Below are positions 28,215 to 39,700 of a stretch of 64,000 nucleotides of DNA, piece after piece; the first letter of the stretch is position 1, and each line of letters begins with the position of its first letter. Position numbers and translations under genes: made by a program. The notes beneath the pieces are model-generated. The model made no database searches and was not told the origin of the DNA. It worked only from the letters and a program-made list of their open reading frames with translations. This stretch comes from JAGQOZ01 sp041399205 (GTDB lineage Bacteria; Planctomycetota; Planctomycetia; Pirellulales; Pirellulaceae), in assembly GCA_041399205.1 (NCBI GenBank), contig JAWKTK010000019.1, positions 124,001 to 188,000 of the forward strand, given 5' to 3'.

Positions 28215-28432
28215 TTCAACGCGGACAACTGCAGTCAAGCTTCCCGGTGTATCTTTCGACAGCTAGCTTAACGCCAACTGTTAACTGTCAACTTAACACC
28301 TGAACGAATCCGGCGTCACCATGCTGGGAAGCCCGTCTTTCTTTGTGGCACGTACTTTGCATATGATTCGCGTGCCCTGCCCTGGCTGCTTCTAGGCGGA
28401 AGCTTTCGCTTTGCTAATTCGAGAAAACAGAC

Positions 28433-29542
28433 ATGTCCAAAAAACCGAAATCTGCGTTCGTCAAGATCGTGATGAATATCGCTCCCAAACTGATTGGCGT
28501 CGCCGTCTTGGGCTTCATCATCTACTGGATGTCGATTGGCTTTGGCGAAAAAGTGGCACCCGGTTCGGTCAAGCACGCGCATCGAGAAGCCGAATCACAA
28601 TCGATTGCTACCGTAGCCAGAATCACCACGCCGCAGACCATCACCAGCGTCGGAACGGTAGAACCGAGGCGTCGAGCCGAAGTGGCGGCTCGGCTTTTGG
28701 CCACCGTCTTGGACGTGAAGGTGGACGCGGGTGATCAAGTCGAAGCGGGCCAAACGTTGGTGGTGCTGGATGATCGAGAAATCCAGGCGCAGCTACGTGA
28801 AGCGGAAGCGGGCGTGGCCGGAGTGGAAGCGGACTTGGCTGTGCGACAAAGTGATTTCAATCGCTACCAATCCATGTTTGCAGCCAAAGCCGTGACCAAG
28901 GAAGATTTTGACCGCATCCAAGGTGCATACCAAATGACGCAAGCCCAATTGGATCGAACCAAAGAACAAGTGGAACGAATCAAAGTCATGCTCAGCTACA
29001 CCACCATCACTGCGTCTGAATCGGGAGTGGTGGCGGATCGCTTTGCCGATCCGGGCGACTTGGCCGCGCCGGGCAAGCCGTTGCTGGTGATCCACGATCC
29101 CCAAGAACTGGAACTTGCACGCCAGTGTTCGTGAAAGCCTAGCGTCGCACCTGCAACCCGGCATGAAGATGACCGTCCATGTTGATTCGCCAACCTCACC
29201 ACGGAAGGGACCGTTCGAGAAATCGTGCCGCAAGCAGAAGTTGTCTCGCAGCGTGCTGGTCAAAGTCAGCCTGCCGCAAAACGCCACCGCGCTGTACATC
29301 GGTTCGTTCGGACGCCTTTCCATTCCGGTTGGTGAAATCGAACGCATTGTAGTCCCTTCGTCCGCCATCCAAACACTGGGCCAACTGGACGTAGTAGACG
29401 TGGTCAATGGGACCAGAAATTGGCTGGATACCGGTTTGTTCGTTTAGGCGAATCGATCGATGATCAAACGGAAATTCTGTCCGGCCTTAACGTGGGCGAA
29501 CGCATCGCCTTGAGCCCGCTGGACACCACCAGATTTGAACTA
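28433..29542 (+). pseudogene. RND efflux periplasmic adaptor (HlyD/MFP family), several frameshifts
   Basis: The adaptor links an inner-membrane RND pump to an outer-membrane channel. The first 230 residues are in one frame: an N-terminal membrane anchor, the lipoyl half-motif V-E-P-R-R-R-A-E-V-A-A, and A-G-D-Q-V-E-A-G-Q-T-L-V-V-L-D-D. A helical hairpin and the beta-barrel start (G-V-V-A-D-R-F-A-D-P-G-D) follow. Later pieces change frame near 29117, 29190, 29250 and 29420: E-L-H-A-S-V-R-E, T-V-R-E-I-V-P-Q-A-E, V-P-S-S-A-I-Q and V-G-E-R-I-A-L-S-P-L. The end at 29542 lies nine bases before the pump gene, so the two form an operon. No outer-membrane channel gene is seen. Confidence 0.8.
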
Positions 29543-29551
29543 TAACCTGCG

Positions 29552-32500
29552 ATGAACCAACCGACCGACTCGCACGACGGAATTTTGTCGCGGATTGTGG
29601 AAGTCTTTCTGCGAGGCAACCTTCGGATCCTGCTGATCTTGCTGATGCTGATCGCCGGTGGCGTGGCATTGCTGGTGACGCCTCGTGAAGAGGAACCACA
29701 AATCGTCGTGCCGCTGGCAGACGTCTTGGTGGCCATGCCGGGTGCCAGTGCGGAAGAAGTGGAAAAGCAAGTTTCCACGCAACTGGAAAGATTGCTGTAT
29801 CAGATTGACGGCGTGGAATATGTCTATTCCATGTCGATGCCGGGACAAGCCGTTGTCACAGTCCGATTCTACGTTGGTGAAGATCGTGAAGACAGTTTGA
29901 TCAAACTGTACAACAAGATTGCCATGAATTCGGACGTCGTGCCGCCGGGCGTGGCCGGCTGGGTGGTCAAGCCAATAGAAATTGACGACGTACCGATTGT
30001 AAATGTAACGCTGTGGAGCGAACCGTACGACGATCACCAACCGCGCCGCGTGGCGGAACAAGTCGAAATTGAACTGCAGCAAGCCTGCAATACCGCTCGA
30101 ACCGAAATCATAGGTGGTCGAAGTCGCCAAGTTACCGTGCAAATCGATCCAGAACGCTGGCCGCTCACAACGTCACGCCGCTGGAAGTTTCGCAGGTACT
30201 GCAAGGCGCAAACGTCAATTTGCGTTCCGGTTCGTTCACTCGGAACAACCAGCAAGTGATCGTCGAAAGTGGTTCGTTCCTCCGTTCGGCCAAGGAAATC
30301 GAAAGTCTAGGTCGTCGGCGTCTTCAATGGCCGACCGGTGTATGCGAGACGTAGCCACGGTGTCCGACGGTCCTGCCGGAAGCCAACACGTATACCTGCA
30401 TTAGCTTCGGCCCTGGCATGGCATGGCAGTTCATGACTACCGCTTCCGCTTCAAACTCGGACGAAACGCATTCCAAGGCCAAGGATCAAGATTATCCGGC
30501 CGTGACCATTGCGGTGGCCAAGCAGAAGGGACGCAATGCGGTCACGATTGCGCAAGACTTGGAACATCGCCTCAGCGAATTAGAACAGACGGTGATTCCG
30601 GATGATGTCCGTCCGGATAACTCGCAACTACGGCGAAACCGCCGATGAAAAAGTGAACGAACCCGTGGGTGAACTCGCTACGGCAATCGTGCCGGTGGTC
30701 GGCATGATTGGCGCTGACGCTTGGTTGGCGAGAAGCAATTGTGGTGGCCACCGCCGTGCCGCTGACCTTTGCCTTGACGCTGCTGGTGAATTACTTGACG
30801 GGCTATTCGATCAATCGAGTGACGTTGTTCGCGCTGATTCTGTCACTGGGTCTAGTGGTCGACGATCCGATTGTGGACGTGGAAAATATCTTTCGCCATT
30901 TTCGCATGCGAAAGGAAAAGCCTTTACGAGCCGTCCTGACCGCCGTGAACGAAGTTCGACCGCCCATTATCTTGGCCACGTTGGCAGGATTGTCTCTTTC
31001 CTACCGATGTTCTTCATCACCGGCATGATGGGCCCCTACATGCGACCGATGGCATTGAATGTACCGATGGCCATGCTGATGTCCATGTTTGTGGCCTTCA
31101 CCATCACGCCGTGGCTGGGCTATCACGTCCTGAAAGGCGAATACTACAAGAAGGAAGATGAAGCTCCGTTTGTTTTGGAGCAGACCTGGACCTATCGCAT
31201 TTATTCCGGCATTGTTACTCCGTTGATTGATTCCAAACTTCTGTCTCAGTTGCTGTTGGCTGAACTCTGTGTGCTCTTCGCGCTTTCTGGATTGCTTGGC
31301 GGCGACAGGTCGAGTGCCGCTGAAGATGCTGCCGTTCGACAACAAGAACGAATTTCAAAATCGTAGTGGACATGCCAGAAGGGACCACGGTTGAAACCAC
31401 CGACCAAGTCCTACAGGCCTTAGCGCACGAAATGCGCACCGCTCCGGAAGTGACCGAAGTCTTGTCGTTTGCCGGCGTTTCATCGCCCATTGACTTCAAC
31501 GGCATGGTGCGGCATTACTATCTGCGTCAAGGCCCGAACATGGGCGACATTCGCATCAACCTTCTGCCGAAGGAGGAACGCCAACAGCAAAGTCACGAAA
31601 TTTTGCTGCGGCATCGAACCAAGTTGCAAGAAATTGCAGCCAGCTACGGAGCGAACATCAAACTGGTCGAATCGCCACCCGGTCCACCCGTGATCGCCAC
31701 GCTTACGGCGGAAATTCGAGGAACCGCGGGGCACGAATACGACGATTTGATTGCAGGAGCCAAGCATGTTGGGCAATTGCTGAATTCGGAAGCGGGCGTC
31801 GTCGATGTGGATGACACCGTGGAAGCAGATCAGCCGAAACTGGAATTTGTCATCGACAAAGAAAAGGCGTCACTACACGGCATTAGCACTCAGCAACTGG
31901 CCGCCACAGTGCGGCTCGCTTTGCTAGGCCATTCGCCCGGTGAAAACAACATGCTGACGGCGGGGCAAGGCGTGTTGCATGTAGAACGAGAACTCAATCC
32001 GTTACGTATCGTGTTGCAAGCTGCCGAACCAGATCGGTCCAGTCCCGTCGACTTGGAACGCCTAACGGTGAAGAGCGCCACCGGCGACGTTATTCAACTG
32101 GGCGAATTTGGCCATTTCCAAGAAGTCAACGAAGACAAGACAATTTACCACAAAAACATGGAACGCATTGTTTATGTCTTTGGCGAAATGGCTGGTCGTC
32201 CGCCAGCCGAAGCGGTGCTGAGTCTGCAGAGTCGGTTGCAAGATTCGCCCGTGGCCGATGGCATCGACGTACGGTGGTCGGGAGAAGGAGAATGGAAGAT
32301 TACATTGGACGTCTTCCGAGACCTCGGGATTGCGTTCGGCGCGGCGTGCCTGGGAATCTACATCTTGCTGCTGTGGCAAACCGATAGCTATGGCATGCCG
32401 CTGCTATTAATGGTCGCCATCCCGTTGACGGTCATTGGCATTTTGCCGGGCTTCTGGTTATTGAATGTGCTTTGGAACGAACCAGTTGGAGGCTATCCGA

Positions 32501-32862
32501 ATCCAGTCTTCTTCACGGCGACGGGCATGATTGGCATGATTGCACTTTCCGGCATTGCCACTCGCAATGCCATTCTACTGATTGAGTTCGTTCACGAACA
32601 ACTAAAGGAAGGCCAGGAATTACGTGACGCACTAATTCAAAGCGGCGCGGTACGCTTTCGCCCTATCTTCTTAACTGCCGGCACTGCCATGTTAGGCGCG
32701 TGGCCCATCACGCTAGACCCCGTCTTTTCGGGACTCGCCTGGTCCTTGATCTTTGGCCTGTTGGTATCCACCACCTTCACATTGGTTGTGGTCCCCGTTT
32801 GCTACTGGCTGATCTACGCCAACCGGCCCGGCCATGGATTGCCCATCCGCACGGAAGAGTAG
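29552..32862 (+). pseudogene. RND efflux pump (AcrB/CusA-type), many frameshifts in the first half
   Basis: Joined frames give a pump of about 1,100 residues. The first part (29552 to about 30155) has the N-terminal helix and the porter segment M-P-G-A-S-A-E-E-V-E-K-Q-V. The family sequence then switches frame near 30157, 30310, 30345, 30373, 30605, 30705, 30990, 31255 and 31355. The key TM4 segment L-G-L-V-V-D-D-P-I-V-D-V-E-N, with the acidic pair of the proton relay, is at about 30850. From 31366 to 32862 the frame is intact and covers the second porter half and the last six helices (G-M-I-A-L-S-G-I-A-T-R-N). Some joints need an extra base and others a missing one. The density of shifts leaves open whether this is poor consensus or a real pseudogene. 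Confidence 0.85.
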
Positions 32863-32957
32863 GAAAACGGCTTCGAGCTCGCTAGTTTGGCGATAAATCT
32901 CGGCGAACCGATTTTTTTGAGAAAAAGCGCGAGCGATTCTGGTTTGATTGTCGTTAA

Positions 32958-32972
32958 GGCGTAAGTTACGCC
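32958..32972. promoter_or_regulatory. Short perfect palindrome before the BTRD1/beta-lactamase-like gene
   Basis: GGCGTAA-G-TTACGCC, with a second partly overlapping pairing TAAGGC/GCCTTA, lies 31-45 bases before the ATG at 33003. It could be an operator or a 5' leader hairpin; AAAGGA follows as the likely ribosome site. Confidence 0.35.
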
Positions 32973-33002
32973 TCTAAGCCTTACGAAATCAAAGGAATTG
33001 CT

Positions 33003-35243
33003 ATGTTTTTCGCCCGAAACAAACAAAGTCGCTCCCAACTCAACAAGTCTTATTCGTTGGAATCATTGGAAGGACGCGAAATGTTTTCGGCGGATCCGTT
33101 TGTCTTGGATCCCGATTCGGCAGGCTGGGCGTCGGTTCGCAACTACACCAGCGCCCAGTTTGCGGCTGACTTTGATGCGAGGAAAGACACACAGATTCTG
33201 GTCGATATCGAAGTTGATGAAGTCAACGGGCAGCAGCGAGTCAGTGGTGTTTGGCAACAGAATCTGGACAACCGAGGCTGGGCGGAATACCGCAATCTGA
33301 CCAGCGCAGAATTCAGCGACCGCTGGCAACAACTCCGCGACGACGGTTACCGGTTGATTGACCAAGAATCGTACGTGTTGAACAACAATCGGTACTACGC
33401 CGGCATCTGGATTGAAAACCGAGAAAACTACGCGTGGGCATCCCTGCGCAACTTGACCAGCGCCGAATTTTCCGAACGTTTCGCGGAATACAAAGATGAT
33501 TACGTCATGGTAGACGTGGAAGCCTATACCGTTGGCAACTCAACTCGTTACGCCATGGCTTGGGTTGAAAATGTCGACAAGATTGGCTGGGCCGAATACC
33601 GCAACATGACCAGTGCCGAATTTGGCGACAAGTTTGACGAACTTAAAGACAATTATCGCATGACCGATATCGAGTCTTACCAAATCAACGGCCAACAAAA
33701 TTACGCTGGTATCTGGGTGGAAAACACCAACGATCGCGGGTGGTTCGAATACCGTGACATGACGTCCAACGACTTCAGCAATCGCTGGAATCGCCTGCGA
33801 GACTTGGGCTTTCGTCTGATTGACACTGAAACATATGAAACCAACAACGGCACTCGCTATGCCGGCATCTGGCGTCAGAACAACGACCGACATGATTGGT
33901 CATTGCGTAGTGCCGTAGATCAAATTGCTCAGAACGAAATGGACGCCTTCAACGTTCCGGGAATGAGTGTCGCGATTGCTCAAGGTGGCGAGATCAAATA
34001 CATGCGAGGTTTCGGTGACCAGAACGTGGCGAACAACGTGTGGTACAATTCGAACACCGTGAATCGGCTCGCTTCGGTCAGTAAAGCCATTGCCGGTGTC
34101 TTAACGATGGATTTGGTCGAAGACGGATTGCTGGAACTAAACGATCTCACTCGCAGCCACGTCCCGGAACTTCCTGCGTTTCATTCGCACACTATTGAAG
34201 ATTTGGTGTCGAATCGATCCGGCATCACCCCTTACAACAGTGCCGCTTTCAGTTCGCCCAGCAACACGCAGTTTGACAACGCACTAGACGCCACCGATTT
34301 CTTCATTGACGAGCCGCTGCTTTTCTCGCCCGGTACCGGCTACAACTACAGCACTCATGGTTACACGGTGTTGGGCGCGGCAATGGAAGCAGCGACGAAT
34401 CAAACTGTCTTTGATCTGTTTGATTCGCGTATCACCGATCTCGGGTACAATTCGCTACGACCAGAAGACCGTTCGGTACCGAACGGCAACCGCAGCCAGC
34501 TGTATTCCACCAGCAACAACGTTTTGGCCGCCGACAATATATCGTGGAAGGTCTTAGGCGGTGGACTGGAAGCTTCGGCGCAAGATCTGGTGCGTTTCGG
34601 CATGGATTTGTTAGATGGCGAAATCATTAGCCAACAATCCATGAACACAATGTGGACCGCGCCAGACGGTGCCAGCAACTACGCCTTAGGCTGGAATACG
34701 GGAACGGAACAGGGAACGCAAGTGGTTGCCAAGAATGGTGCGCAGGCTGGTGCCAATACCTACATTCGCATGTACCCGGAGCACGACATTGTGATTGTGG
34801 TACTCAGTAACAGACAAGGCGGTGGTCATGATACAGGAGACATGGGACGAGCAATCGGATCGCTGATGCTGAACAATTTGCTACCGGTTCGAGGTGATTT
34901 CAATGGCGATCGAAAGGTCAACGCCGCCGACATCGATCTGCTATGTTCGGCAATCAATAGTCCGCGAGCGGACGTGAATAAGTTCAACCTAAACCGAGAT
35001 CGAGTGGTCGATGCGAATGACATGGATGTGCTGGTTCATGACATCCTGCGAACACGCTACGGTGACGCTAACTTGGATGGCGTGGTGGATTCCAGCGATC
35101 TCGTGCAAATCTTCCGCGCCGGCGAATATGAAGATCGAGCCGTCGGGAATTCGACTTGGGCCGAAGGTGACTTTGATTGCGACGGAGAATTCACCACGTC
35201 CGATCTGGTCAAACTGTTCGCCGATGGCGGATACGTGGGCTAA
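33003..35243 (+). CDS. Secreted fusion: five BTRD1-type repeats, serine beta-lactamase-like domain, dockerin-like EF hands
   Basis: A 746-residue protein. The start has the planctomycete-type L-E-S-L-E-G-R-E-M-F-S leader. Five repeats of about 51 residues begin near residues 41, 92, 144, 195 and 246. Each has W-A-x-x-R-N-x-T-S-A-E-F and a Y-A-G-I-W end, as in bacterial tandem repeat domain 1 proteins. A class C beta-lactamase/DD-peptidase-like domain follows, with S-V-S-K (nucleophile Ser 358, Lys 361) and the second motif Y-S-T (449-451). The tail, from about 640, has EF-hand loops (G-D-F-N-G-D-R-K-V-N; G-D-A-N-L-D-G-V-V-D; G-D-F-D-C-D-G-E-F-T). Repeat plus serine-hydrolase proteins include fungal polyglycine hydrolases, so a peptidase or esterase role is possible. 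A terminator follows. Confidence 0.85.
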   Translation: MFFARNKQSRSQLNKSYSLESLEGREMFSADPFVLDPDSAGWASVRNYTSAQFAADFDARKDTQILVDIEVDEVNGQQRVSGVWQQNLDNRGWAEYRNLTSAEFSDRWQQLRDDGYRLIDQESYVLNNNRYYAGIWIENRENYAWASLRNLTSAEFSERFAEYKDDYVMVDVEAYTVGNSTRYAMAWVENVDKIGWAEYRNMTSAEFGDKFDELKDNYRMTDIESYQINGQQNYAGIWVENTNDRGWFEYRDMTSNDFSNRWNRLRDLGFRLIDTETYETNNGTRYAGIWRQNNDRHDWSLRSAVDQIAQNEMDAFNVPGMSVAIAQGGEIKYMRGFGDQNVANNVWYNSNTVNRLASVSKAIAGVLTMDLVEDGLLELNDLTRSHVPELPAFHSHTIEDLVSNRSGITPYNSAAFSSPSNTQFDNALDATDFFIDEPLLFSPGTGYNYSTHGYTVLGAAMEAATNQTVFDLFDSRITDLGYNSLRPEDRSVPNGNRSQLYSTSNNVLAADNISWKVLGGGLEASAQDLVRFGMDLLDGEIISQQSMNTMWTAPDGASNYALGWNTGTEQGTQVVAKNGAQAGANTYIRMYPEHDIVIVVLSNRQGGGHDTGDMGRAIGSLMLNNLLPVRGDFNGDRKVNAADIDLLCSAINSPRADVNKFNLNRDRVVDANDMDVLVHDILRTRYGDANLDGVVDSSDLVQIFRAGEYEDRAVGNSTWAEGDFDCDGEFTTSDLVKLFADGGYVG

Positions 35244-35255
35244 TTCCAAACACAA

Positions 35256-35296
35256 CGGCCGACCGCAAATTCCATTGTGGTCGGCCGCGTTTTTTT
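35256..35296 (+). terminator. Rho-independent terminator
   Basis: CGGCCGACC (35256-35264) pairs perfectly with GGTCGGCCG (35279-35287) across a 14-base loop. A run of seven T follows at 35290-35296. It ends the gene stopping at 35243 and separates it from the convergent DUF1501 gene. Confidence 0.88.
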
Positions 35297-35305
35297 GATG
35301 GCCGC

Positions 35306-36792
35306 TTACGCAATCAGATCGTGAATCACATGACCATGGACATCGGTCAGACGGCGGTCGATTCCGTTGTGACGCACGGTGAGTCGTTCGTGATTGATGC
35401 CCAACAGATGCAGAATTGTGGCATGGATATCGTAGACCTGAGTAGGATTGGTTCGGTCCAATGGTTTGTAGCCCCATTGATCGCTTTCGCCCACGGTGGT
35501 TCCGCCTTTGATTCCGCCACCGGCCAGCCAATTCGTAAAGACATACGGATTGTGGTCTCGTCCTTTGCTGCCCTGTGTCGACGGCATACGGCCGAATTCG
35601 GTAGTCCACAAAATGATCGTATCGTCCAACATGCCTCGTTGCTTCAAATCCGTGATTAAGGCCGCTGCGCCGCGCGCCATCCCGAGCGCCAACGGACCGT
35701 GGTCGCGTTGAATGTCTTCGTGCGAATCCCAATTGCGGCGAGGAAATGAATTGTCATTGCCCGACCAAATCTGGACGAACCGCACACCTCGCTCCAGCAA
35801 CCTTCGGGCCGTCAAACATTTGCGGCCGAAGTAATCGGTCTCTTCCGCCTCATTGATCTCGGACGGCCAAGATGTTTTGCCGTGATCCAAGCCATACAAC
35901 TTCAAGATATGCTGTGGCTCTTGCGAAAGGTCTAACGCTTCCGGCGCGGCCAATTGCATTTTGGCGGCCAATTCGTAACTGCGAATTCTCGCTTCCAAAC
36001 GATCGTCACCTGCATGACTTGCTTGGTGCCGACTATTGATGTTTCGCATCAAAGCCAACGCTGCTTCGTCTCCTTCGACTGACACAAAACTGTCATCCGG
36101 CAAAGAGGTCGCGAATAGGATTCTTGGTACCTGGTCGCACGATGGTGCCTTGATGCTGCCCCGGCAAAAAGCCCGACGCCCAGTTCTTCGTCCCGTTACT
36201 TGCGAAGCCTCGACGATCCGGCATCACCACAAACGTTGGTAGGTTTTCGTTCATGCTGCCCAGCGCATAACTGATCCAGCAGCCCATACCCGGAAAACCC
36301 GGCAGCTGAAAACCGGTAGCCTGCAAATAAGTGGCTTGGCTGTGAACGCCAGTCTTACCAACCAAGTTATGCACAAACGCCATATCATCGACGCACGATC
36401 CCAGCGGCGCAACGATTTCGCTGAGATACTTCCCGGACTCACCATACGCCTGGAACTCCCAAGGCGATTTCATCCAGGGCCCAGCCCGTCCTGAAACGCT
36501 TCTACATGTTCGCCAAAATCCGATTCTTCTCCGTGATGCTTGATCAACGCCGGTTTATAGTCGAACGTATCCAGATGACTGCACGCACCACCCATAAACA
36601 ACTGGACAACTCGTTTGGCTTTGGCCGGATGATGCAAATCTGTCACCGCGGCACCTCGGCCCGGTTGCGAACCACCAGCGACGCCGTTTTCCGCGAACAG
36701 CCCGTCTTGCGCCGCAAGCTACCGAGCGCCAATCCGGCAAAACCTTGGCCGATGTTGTTCAGGAAATGGCGTCGATCTGGCTGGCTGTTCAT
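35306..36792 (-). pseudogene. DUF1501 family protein, three frameshifts
   Basis: DUF1501 proteins belong to the alkaline phosphatase/sulfatase superfamily and nearly always accompany DUF1549/DUF1553 genes in planctomycetes. Their reaction is unknown. The start ATG at 36792 gives M-N-S-Q-P-D-R-R-H-F-L, a Tat-like twin-Arg leader. Family sequence then runs through shifts near 36715, 36481 and 36108: H-H-P-A-K-A-K-R-V-V-Q-L-F-M-G-G-A, P-W-M-K-S-P-W-E-F-Q and, from 36103, D-D-S-F-V-S-V-E. The C-terminal part (T-T-E-F-G-R-M-P, G-R-D-H-N-P-Y) is intact. Every shift fits one lost base. The start lies two bases after the DUF1553 stop codon, so the genes are translationally coupled. Confidence 0.85.
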
Positions 36793-36794
36793 GA

Positions 36795-39700
36795 TTAGTC
36801 CACAAACACAAATTCGTTCAAGTTTAGGATCACTCGGCAAGTGTATTCCAAGCCAAATTGCTGAGTGAATTCGATCAATTCGGCCTGCGTTGTTTCATCC
36901 GGTTTTCGTCCAAGTGCTTCTTGGTGGATGAAGTCGACTTGCCCAGAAACGTCGTTCGGGTAATTCGTCTTTGCGCGTGCAGCAAAATGTTCGGACATAC
37001 ACACAATCAGCTTGTTGTTCAGCATCGCCAAGGCTTGCAGCGCGGTCAGCGTGGTATCGCGTTTGGCAACCGATTCGGACGGATCGGCGCAGTCCAGCGT
37101 TTGCATAAACGGTTGTTGTTGCGAGCGTACCAAAAATCGGTAGATCGAGCGGCGATGGGAAGCCGGATCGTTAGGATCATGTAGATGGTATTCATAATGA
37201 GGCGAATGTTCGGGCCGTTCGACAATGAAATCCTGAAATGGCGGACCGAACAAGTCGTCTTGCAGTTTTCCGCTGACCTTAAGCACCGCATCTCGTATCG
37301 ATTCCGCATCCAAAACTCGCCGATTCATGCGCCACAAAAACTGGTTGTCGGCATCAACCTGAGCGAATTCAGGGCGGTCCGCCGACACTTGCCGATAAAC
37401 GCTGCTGGTCACCATCAAGCGATGCAGTTGCTTCAGCGATTGCCCGTTGTCTCGAAAAGTCACCGCCAGCCAATCCAGCAATTCTGGGTGCGAAGGCAAA
37501 CGGCCCATTCGCCCAAAATCGTTGGGTGAATCCACAATCGCTTGGCCAAAATGATACAGCCAAATTCGATTCACAATCGATCGCCAAGTCAGTGGATTGT
37601 CGGTTCGAACCAGCCACTGCGCCAAGGCAATTCGGCGGTCTCCTTCCGTGTGATCGGTCGGCAGTTCAAATTGCCAGTCAACGCCTTCGATCAAGGGCAC
37701 CGTGCCTGGCGAAACAATGCGTCCGCGAGATTGAATGTTGCCTCGGGCGAGAACGTGAATTTCACGAGGCTGACCACCGTTGTGCCCCGTTCCCTTGAAC
37801 GCGCCGCTGCCGGTGTGCACCGCTCCGCAGTAAACCACAGAAGGTTCCGGCAGCGATTCCAGTTGGCGCTGGATATCTTCTCGCTGTTGTGTTGCGGTTG
37901 CCAATGCGTCCAGAACGGTTTTTGGTACTGATTCCGCGATATGTTGGCTGCGTTGCTGCGAAACATCCGCAATTTGTTGTTCGATGCTTTTGTCGGCCGG
38001 CTTACCAAAATAGTAGCCGTCTACCAAGTTACTACGTTGCCAACGCACGGGAGCTTCAATGGAATCGAGCGATTGAACGGGCTGGCCCAACGCAACGTTG
38101 TTTCCTGCGGCATCGATCACGACAAGTTCCGCGAGTGCCAAGATGTAGTCACTCTGCCGTTCTGCTAGTAGCGTCGCGGTGATTCTTACGTACCGAACGG
38201 CGCGAACCACTGGATCTATCTCAAAAGAAACCGGAGCGCACTTGGGATTTTCAAAATCCGCTGTGGTACGATCGGCCAAGGTGACAACGTCTCCTGCGAA
38301 TTCGCGATCAGTGGAAGCTTCTATCTTGAACCGTACAGGAAATCCAAAACCTTCGCCAATGCCGGCAAAATCGTCGTTGCAGGCCACGACGGTGACGTTG
38401 CGAATGTCCACCGGTTCGCCCAAATCGACTTGGACCCATTTGATAGTATCTGCCGTTGTTGCAATCTGACTGTGATAGCCGAATTCAGGCTTTTCCACCG
38501 TTTGCTGCTGCTGACGAAGCGTTGCCAGCTGGGCGTCCAATTCGGCAAGTCGTTCGCCAGCCAGCACATTGATCTTTTCTTCCAGTTGCTGACATTCTTG
38601 CTCGAATTCAACGAGCTGCTGATTCCATTCGCGACGCATCTGGGCCACTTGGGCGTCTCGATCATACGGTCGATCGGTTCGATCCAGCGCCGCAAAGACG
38701 GCTTGCAGACTGTAGTAATGTTCCTGCGTGACGGGATCGAATTTGTGGTTGTGGCAGCGAGCACACTGGACGGTCAAACTGGCAAACGTATTCATGGTAG
38801 TGGTCACCATGTCATCTCGATCCAGATGCCTTGCCACTTGTCCGTCCAACTTGGTTTCCGGAACCTCCGCATGCCCGATAAAATCCCAGGGGCCAGCGGC
38901 GATGAATCCAGTTGCTTCAATGCTCTCGGGAGAATCAGGCCACAAGACATCGCCAGCGATTTGTTCTTGGACAAAACGGGAGTACGGTGTGTCTTGGTTG
39001 AAACTACGAATCACGTAGTCTCGATAAGGCCACGCGTTGGGACGAGGTTTATCTTTGTCATAGCCGTGGGTGTCACCATAGTGAACGACGTCCAGCCAAT
39101 GCCGAGCCCACCGTTCGCCATAGTGCGGCGACTCCAACAGCCGATCCACCAATCGTTCATACGCTTGTGGATCCGAATCCGACACAAACTCTTCTACTTC
39201 CTCAAACGTGGGCGGCAGTCCCAGCAGATCAAAATACAAGCGCCGAATCAGCGTCCGGCGATCCGCTTCTGGCGACGGCGACAACTGGTGCTGGTTTAGC
39301 TTGGCCAAGATAAAAGCGTCGATCGGCGTGCGAACCCAATCGGCCTGCGCTTCCGCAACGTCGGGGACTTGTGGAAGTTGAAGCGGGCGAAGAGACCACC
39401 AATCAGTATCGGTAACCGCCGGAGGCTCTAACGTGACAGCGTCCGGCCAATTCGCGCCTTCCGCAATCCACTGTCGAAGCGTGGCAATCTGTGCGACCGA
39501 AAGAGGTGCGGCGTCTTGCGGCATCTGTGGTTCGCTGCCAGAGACCATGTCCATCAGTAGGCTCGCGTCCGGATCACCCGGCGAAACCAACGGTCCGCTC
39601 TCTCCGCCTTGGCCCAGCGCCGTTGACGAACTGAGCGACAGGCCGCCTTCCGCATTTTCGGCTTGATGGCACGACAAGCAGTGCTGACGCAAGATCGGAG

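Noticed and set aside
38430..39299. Plus-strand open frame of 289 codons
   Set aside because: Antisense shadow of the DUF1549 part of the 36795-39827 gene.
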